A stretch of 64,000 bases of DNA from Acorus gramineus. Lineage: Eukaryota > Streptophyta > Magnoliopsida > Acorales > Acoraceae. Both the position numbers and the translations under genes were made by a program. The notes under the pieces are model-generated. The model made no database searches. It worked only from the letters and a program-made list of their open reading frames with translations, and was not told where the DNA came from. This document shows positions 57,962 to 64,000 of the stretch, in pieces. The first letter of the stretch is position 1; each line of letters starts with the position of its first letter. The stretch is from assembly GCA_030737835.1 (NCBI GenBank), contig JAUJYN010000031.1, forward strand, positions 1,757,608-1,821,607. Reading direction: 5' to 3'.

Positions 57962-60900
57962 TTATTGGAAGCCACCACCCCGAACCGAAGGAGGATGAGG
58001 AGATTGTCCTGGGGCGGTCTCGCCCCCTTGAAAATCCCCTCTCGCTGGAGAAGGTCTCGAAGTGGCGGATCCTTCAACCATCGAGGGAAGACGAGGGGGG
58101 GCCATTGAGTAGGAACGTGATGCACCGCTTCGAAAGGACACCGAGCCTGACAGCCCTGACATCTCGAGAAATTTAAGGTCATCCTCTGTAAATACCCCTG
58201 CGGAGTTTATCTTCATCCTCACAGTAGCCACAATAGACCGATACAAGCTCAACTCTTTGTTCCTCCTCTCGACCCGCTGCTGGGAAAGCCGGAGATCGTC
58301 TTCCATCTTGTGCTTATTTTCTTCTGCTCTCTGCCTATCCTCCTCCGCCCTCTGTTGGAAGCGTCTGAGATCCTCCTCCGACCTCCGCCGGTCCTCCTCC
58401 GCTCTCTGTCTACCATTTCTCTCACTCTCCAAAGAAGACTGAAGGGTATGGATGAACTCTCGCTGCAAACCTGGGTCGGATGCACCTGAGGATGCCTCGA
58501 AGTCTGCTACTCTGGATTGCAAGTTGTCCCTCTCACGGGTCAAAGCAAGGACGTCATTCCTTGTCCTAAGAATCTCCCTCTGAAACTGCGCTGCCTCATT
58601 CTCTTGTCGGTCCCTAGCCTCTACAAGCTGCATCCTAACATCCATCAACTCGTTTTGAGCCTCTTGCAGTTGACCCAACAGTACAAGTTCTTGACCCGAA
58701 GATGATGGTAACGATCCGGTAACTCGAGCTTGCTCTGCTCCCTCAAGGTGTGCCTCAAGATCTCCTATTCTCTGCAAGAGTCGCTGTTTCTCCACCTGGA
58801 GTTCACTCACCAATGAAGTTTGAACTGCAAGCTCCTCGCTCACAGTCTTAAGTCTCCGAGCAACGGCAGATCGCCCGCCCTGATTAAAGAGGATTTGAAT
58901 AATCATTCTTTATGAGAAGTATTATGAAAAGAGCAAGTTTTGAAGGAAACAAACATGCCTACCTCTATGTCAGGCATCAGTTCTTCGAATATCCCAAGAT
59001 CCTTTGCATGCTCCTTGCGATACCATTCCATGTAGTCATCACTACTGTCAAGATCCGCCGGTGGTCTAACTGGGTGGCCTTTCTCTTCCCATAACTTCAA
59101 GTGTTCAGAAAAGTCATCCTCTGGAAAAAAGGCTCTTGGAATCCCTCGTAGAGTCAGACGAGGAGAAGTCGGAAGAGGACCAGGGATCCATTGGTGAAAG
59201 CCTAGCTGGCGTGCTACGCGACTAGCGCAGTGGTAGAGAACCTCATTAAAGAAAACAAGCCATGTATCGCAGACTAGTTCATCAGGAATCTCCTCCACGT
59301 ATGGCCTCCATGTCATCTGAAATAGTAACAAGCGCATGGGACACTAAGCTGAAAGAATGCACCTCTCAAGGAAAGTTTGATGAAGCAAGAGAACGTACCT
59401 TCTCCTCAGTCAGCAAGAGAAAATCCTCACGGAGAAGAGCTAGAGTCCTACCATAGTTTGCTTCTGGCGCAACCCACCGCATGGCACGAGGGAAAGATGG
59501 GTCACAAAGATCCATTGATTGTGGACGAGCAATAGCAATATGCTCGTACCCAAAGAGCTGTTCACCAAAAAGGGGACGATGAGAAAAATCAATTACAAGT
59601 CCAAAGGTAAGCAAATGCAAGCATCGAGCAAGTTATACCTGAAGAAATGCAATGAACCCACCAAGACTCTTGTCCTTTGCCCGTTGCTTCTTTCTTGATA
59701 ACTCAGCAAATAGATGAGCCAACATCGCTGCTCCCCAAGCATAGTCTCCCATTTGCACCAGATCCTCCATAAGGGTCAAAAAGTGTAAAGAAACTCGGTC
59801 CGAGGAATTACAGAAGAGCACGCGCCCAAAGAAAAATAAATAAAAGGCCCTCAGTTCTCTTTGGGCTCGCACAGGATCGGCTACTGTCTTCCTTTGTTTC
59901 GTCATGAGGTCTCGGGCCACAAATTGCGCCTCCGTCTCTTTTGGCCGACGCAAGAGGAACCTCCCCAAGCCATATTGAGCAGCGAGACGCCCTAAAGGAA
60001 TGCGGGTGAGAGTTTTCCCTCCATCAATGAAATCCCAAGCACCGACTAACTCCCGAAATTTTCGACGGTAATTTCCAAGTGTCTTCCCTGTCACCGGGCG
60101 ACCCGTGACTGGAAGACCAGTGATCCGGAGGACATCTTCTAAAGTAGGCATCACTGCGCCAGTCGGAAGGATGAAGGTGCAGCTCCTTGGATCCCACCTC
60201 TCGCCTAAAGCCTCTATATATCCTCGGTCCACACTAAAAGGCTCAATCTGGAAGAAGGCCCGAAACCTGGCCCCGTCTACAAGCCCTTGCTCAACAGGCG
60301 CTAGGTCCTTATACCAGTTTCGCACGCCATGCCAAAAAGAACATGATCTCAGCGGCCGCTACAAGACAAAGGTAAGTAAAAAAATGATAATTCCCTACTA
60401 ATATTTAATTTTTCCTTTCAGGAGTAATAAAAAATGGGGAGGGAGAATCATGTTTACCAAGGCACGACGATAGGCACCCGCCACTTCCTCCTCATCGTCG
60501 CCCTCGCCGTCACCCCCCGCCTCCAAATCAAGCATGGCAACCCGTTCATCAGCCCCTCCAGCTTCATTAGGCTCATCAACCCCTGTGTTCGCACCCTCAG
60601 ACTCGTCCGAGTCCGAACCACCCTCCGCAGCGTCTTGCCCAAAGCCACCCACACCCGCGACAACGCCCGCAAACACATCAATGCTTACGTTGCCCCCCTC
60701 GACCTCATCTATCTTTGTGCTTTCGTCTGTGGATCTGTTAGTACCTATATTATCACCAGATTCTGCTGCAGTCGACTCATCCCATGATATCTCCTCCTCG
60801 GACCCATTAGTCTCCATATTCACCCTCGCCGCGACAATCCCCGCACTCACCGCTCCCGCCTCCACCCCTGACACTCCTCTCGTTGCCACATCATCGACAA

Positions 60901-61402
60901 CCCCCGAGACTCCCACTAGGTGCACGCCCGCATTACTCTCAGCCTCCATGCCCGCCCCCGCTTCGGGTATAACCGCTGCCCTCATCTCCCTTTTCCCCGC
61001 GTCTGCACCCGTCACCCCCATGCGTGCGCCGGCTGCCCCCGATGTTTCGCCGCCCTCCGCAACCGCTGTGTCGCCTCCTACTGCCTCCCCCATCACCGTC
61101 ATCAGCCTTGTTTCCACCATCGCCGTCATAATGGTCTCAGGGTCCCTCTCGAGCATTTCACCAAACACCTCTCGTGCACCTTCCGTTCCTTCTTCTCCAA
61201 CACCACCCCGGCCCCCACCGCTGCTGCCCATGGCCTCCGGCGCTGCTGAACTTGCTTCCATGATCCCTGCCACCACACCCCTCACCTTCGGAACATCAAG
61301 GGTCGCCTTCGGATCATCATTGCTCTCCCCATGTTGCCCCACCGAACCACCCGCGGAAGTCTTCCGCCGTTTTCGCTCCAAGCGCTCGGTCCTCGGCGGC
61401 AT
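57962..61402 (-). CDS. Five-exon antisense gene in Tat element E: plant-mobile-domain-like protein with coiled coil (about 1031 aa)
   Basis: Exons on the minus strand are 61402-60458, 60358-59639, 59557-59399, 59316-58963 and 58879-57962. Introns are 99, 81, 82 and 83 bp, all GT...AG, T-rich before AG, all phase 0. The spliced frame is open for 1031 codons, with TAA at 57964-57962. The start is the ATG at 61402 (MPPRTERLERKRRK, a basic nuclear-localisation-like start). Exon 1 is then an acidic Ala/Gly/Glu-rich low-complexity region. Exon 2 resembles the plant mobile domain (YIEALGERWDPRS, then PTLEDVLRITGLPV). Exons 3-4 continue that globular part (MRWVAPEANYGR, WRPYVEEIPDEL). Exon 5 is a long coiled coil with repeated RAEEDRRR-type heptads and a Ser/Pro-rich tail. 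Tat elements are known to carry antisense extra genes. Their role is unknown, and a captured host gene is possible. Confidence 0.85.
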
Positions 61403-61533
61403 CTCAATCTCGTTTTGAATAGGTGAGGAAGATGAAAGGGGGTCTGTCAAAAAAAAAAGGGATTTGGGGAGGATGAATTAAAGCTTAGAATTTGGTGACG
61501 CCCCGGGTTGAACGAGCGGCTTGTGTTATTTCA

Positions 61534-61787
61534 CATTTCATTTGAGTCAAAACCCCATCACAGCATGTCTAAGTCACCCATATATATATACACATGTATC
61601 TATCTAAATAAACATGCATTTAATTTGAGTTGAGTCAAAACCATCACAGCATGTCTAAGTCACCCATATATATATACACATGTATCCACCTAAATAAACA
61701 TGCATTTAATTTGAGTTGAGTCAAAACCCACCACAGGTATAATCACCCATATACATATATGCACATGTATCTATCTAAATAAACATG
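61534..61787. repeat. Three-copy tandem repeat, 83-86-bp unit, upstream of the antisense gene
   Basis: Copies begin cattt[c/a]atttgag at 61534, 61617 and 61703 and each ends taaataaacatg. Each has acccatatatatatacac-like AT dinucleotides and a gagtcaaaacc motif. The array lies 130-385 bp upstream of the ATG at 61402. Confidence 0.9.
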
Positions 61788-61800
61788 TACTTAATTTAAG

Positions 61801-61808
61801 TTTATATA
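61801..61808 (-). promoter_or_regulatory. Possible TATA box of the antisense gene
   Basis: The minus strand reads ACTATATAAACTT, 399 bp before the ATG. It would imply a leader of about 370 bases, perhaps with an intron ending at the GACAG near 61441. Weaker TATATATA alternatives occur inside the tandem repeat. Confidence 0.35.
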
Positions 61809-62567
61809 GTTGTGCCTTGGAAGCATCTTTGAACACTTTATTTCACGTATCTCCAACGGATTTCGGACGTATTTTTCAGATTTTTTGGACATTTATTTTC
61901 AAATTTTAGACATTTATTTTTTTTCAGATTTTGGATATTTTCAAGTGTTATATTGCCTATATCAATGAATATTCTGATTTTCTGTACTCCCTTTATGTTT
62001 TGAGCACCTTTTGGGCATTCTGCTGCATAATTTTCAAAGCAAATTTTGACACATCTTTTGGGCATCTATAAGCATTCTATTATATATGTCAGTTGCATTT
62101 CGGTACATTTTCAGGATTTTCATTAGGGCTACGACATTTAAACCTGGGCATTTTGTCTCTCAGTACATGCAAGTCAGGATTGATTTCCCCATAGTCCAAT
62201 TTTCTTTGAGTTATTAATAAAATAATCCTTCTCCAATTATTCGAGAGTGTCCCCTTTTTATTTCTGTCATGATATCCTCCTGTTTGCTGAGTTGCAACGC
62301 ACGGTAGGCACAGGGAATCCAACGCCGGGCTGCAGTACACGAAGGCTAGGAACCCCAACCAAGGGTTGGATCACTCATTGACATTTAGATCAAATATTTC
62401 CTTCTCCCTTCAATGATCATTTCATTAATGGATCATAAGAAAATTGCTTCCATGTTTATCTCCTGACTTGTATTTACCAGAAAACAATGCCTGATGGTTA
62501 AACCGATCAAAATGAGGTCTCTCTTCTTATCCTCGAATGGTGCTTCAAGCTTCACTTAAAACACCAT

Positions 62568-62582
62568 CCGAGGAGGGGCAAT
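62568..62582 (+). other. Polypurine tract of element E
   Basis: CCGAGGAGGGGCAAT-type purine-rich stretch directly before the 3' LTR start at 62583. It places the LTR boundary and agrees with + strand orientation of pol. Confidence 0.75.
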
Positions 62583-64000
62583 TGTAGATACCCCATTTTG
62601 ATCGGTCAGAACTGTGAAACACTTATTATTTGTGATATCTTAGTTTGCAGGTCTAAGCCCGGATGATCTTCCCAGAGCCAGAATAATCACTTGAGTAGGG
62701 AAAGGGAAGAAAAGAAAGCATGAGCGCAACAAGTGATAAGTCTAAAGAAAAGCTCAAGAGAAGCAGTACTATCGCTCAGAACGGTTAAGCCTGGGGTTGT
62801 TGTACAAGACATCTAAAATCTGTTTGGTGATTAAGACAAGCGACCACCCACTCGTTGTACTGGACAATCTATCTGAGGATTGTCGACTTCGACGATCCTT
62901 GGGAGAATTGTCGAACTGGACGATCTTTCTAAGGATTGTCGACTTCGACGATCTTTGAGAGGATTGTCGAACTGGACGATCTTTCTGAGGATTGTCGACG
63001 TCGACGATCTTTGAGAGGATTGTCGAACTGGACGATCTTTCTGAGGATTGTCGACTTCGACGATCTTTGAGAGGATTGTCGAACTGGACAATCTTTCTGA
63101 GGATTGTCGACTTCGACGATCTTTGGGGGGATTGTCGACCTAGACAATGGGATGATGGATCGTCAAAAATACTGGGATAAATTCAGCTCGAAAAGGACGG
63201 CATGGCTCGAGTTTTTTCGCCTCTCCACCGACGTCAGCCACTTCGGGTGAACGTGGGAGCGTCGTGGGGCACTCATGACCTCCCCAAACAGGTGTCAAGA
63301 ATGTGGTGGCTCGTTTGGGCTATAAAAGGGAGGCTTTTGGAGGAGGAAAACCATCTTGACCCATCTTTTGCTCTCCAAAAAGCCTCTCCTAGCCACTCCA
63401 CTCGAGACCAGCGACCTTTCACCACTCTCCACCCTCCATTTCCGAGCACCACCACCTCCTATACCAGCAGCCACCCCAAACAACCACCCACCACCCTCAC
63501 CTACCACCTAACCCCTCCCATTCCTCTCCAAAAGCCACCCATCCGAACCCACCTTGTTCTTTATCACCAACAGCCTCTCAACACTCTCCACCCTCCGTTT
63601 CCGAGCACCACCGCCCCCTACGCCGGCAGCCACTCCAAACAACCACCCACCACACCTCCCTACCCTCACTTCCCTTCCCTTTCCTTTTTTTTCTTCTCTT
63701 TTTTTTTTACTTAAGAGAACTTGTATAACATATCATTTCCTAAAAGAACTTGTATAAGGTTGTAACAAACTTACTAAATCTAATAAATATAAGTTTAATC
63801 AAAGTTGAGAGTGTTGGAGTACATCATTGGACTTTTATCAGTTCTTTTGGAAACTATACGCAGCTGGCGGACGACCCTAACTTGGATCGTTGGTCAGTTG
63901 GTCTAGGGACCATTTGAACACTCCCCTTTGCAAGTTTGGGTACCTCCCAAGGACTACTAACCCCTTTTGTTTTATTTTGTTTACTTTATTCATCATTTAC
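62583..64000 (+). mobile_element. 3' LTR of element E, continuing past the window
   Basis: It matches the 5' LTR over 62583-63725, then continues with sequence lost from the 5' copy (63726 onward: aacttgtataagg, aataaatataag, possibly the polyadenylation region). The TATA box is at 63321-63328 and the U3 repeat array at 62865-63150. No LTR terminus followed by an ACGAT TSD copy is seen before 64000, so the LTR probably continues. Confidence 0.8.

Larger units (their letters stand above)
61403..62561. other. Upstream region of the antisense gene
   Basis: Non-coding. The minus strand reads a T-run then GACAG at about 61441-61456, which could be a 3' splice site of a leader intron. Further up lie the tandem repeat at 61534-61787 and a TATA box at 61801-61808. 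The stretch 61810-62060 repeats a loose unit of about 35 bp (ttcagatttt-ggacatttatttt). No other gene is seen. Confidence 0.5.
52966..64000 (+). mobile_element. Tat-lineage Ty3/gypsy element E, internally deleted, runs off the window
   Basis: The 5' LTR starts TGTAGATACCCC at 52966 (left TSD copy ACGAT, 52961-52965) and the 3' LTR starts identically at 62583. Between them lie the end of the second RNase H and a full integrase (+ strand), a spacer and a five-exon antisense gene. The 5' LTR tail, primer-binding site, gag, protease, reverse transcriptase and first RNase H are missing. The right end is not visible. Confidence 0.85.

Noticed and set aside
60371..60420. A GTAAGT...TTTCAG pair on the + strand that looks like an intron
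   Set aside because: It lies inside intron 1 of the minus-strand gene and no + strand exon on either side encodes anything recognisable.

Overview
This is a stretch of flowering-plant nuclear DNA made almost entirely of nested LTR retrotransposons, with one short single-copy-looking island (about 33738-35760) holding one small host gene. The evidence is Ty3/gypsy polyproteins of two plant lineages (Tekay/Del-type chromoviruses with a C-terminal chromodomain, and Tat-lineage elements with a second RNase H), a Ty1/copia reverse transcriptase, primer-binding sites complementary to initiator tRNA-Met, polypurine tracts, 5-bp target-site duplications (TSDs) and GT-AG introns. No species can be named. 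I see no tRNA, rRNA or CRISPR features.

Left nest (1-33737). Bases 1-3211 are the right ends of two + strand chromovirus LTRs, one inside the other. Bases 3212-4769 are part of a minus-strand Tat-type LTR carrying an unusual set of GC-box hairpins. From 4770 to 33737 lies the 3' part of an old Tat element (A): decayed pol, two antisense extra genes downstream of pol, and a 3' LTR at 32914-33737. One antisense gene is split by a solo chromovirus LTR (11405-15170). Further right, a complete chromovirus (F, 16520-32853, TSD CTCCT) has inserted. F carries in its 3' LTR a + strand solo LTR (19013-25168, TSD CATAA), which itself carries a minus-strand solo LTR (19817-23297, TSD TGTTA). This is a four-level nest that resolves to the base.

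Island (33738-35760). An AT-rich spacer leads to a TATA box, a 112-codon conserved-looking plant gene (35008-35346) and two AATAAA signals.

Right nest (35766-64000). A minus-strand copia element has been split in its integrase by a solo chromovirus LTR (C, 38375-52215), which was itself split by a two-LTR chromovirus (B, 40955-51013, TSD AGACA). The copia integrase resumes at 52216 and is cut again at 52292 by another chromovirus LTR, which is cut at 52966 by a second Tat element (E) running to the window end. E has lost everything between its 5' LTR and the end of the second RNase H, but keeps a fully open 504-codon integrase.

The most notable object is in E. On the strand opposite to pol there is a five-exon gene (57962-61402). 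Its four short introns (99, 81, 82 and 83 bp) all have GT-AG borders and phase 0, and together the exons give an uninterrupted reading frame of 1031 codons with a plant-mobile-domain-like region and a long coiled coil. Several tandem arrays, conserved G-quadruplex motifs and CpG-rich blocks in LTRs are also described.
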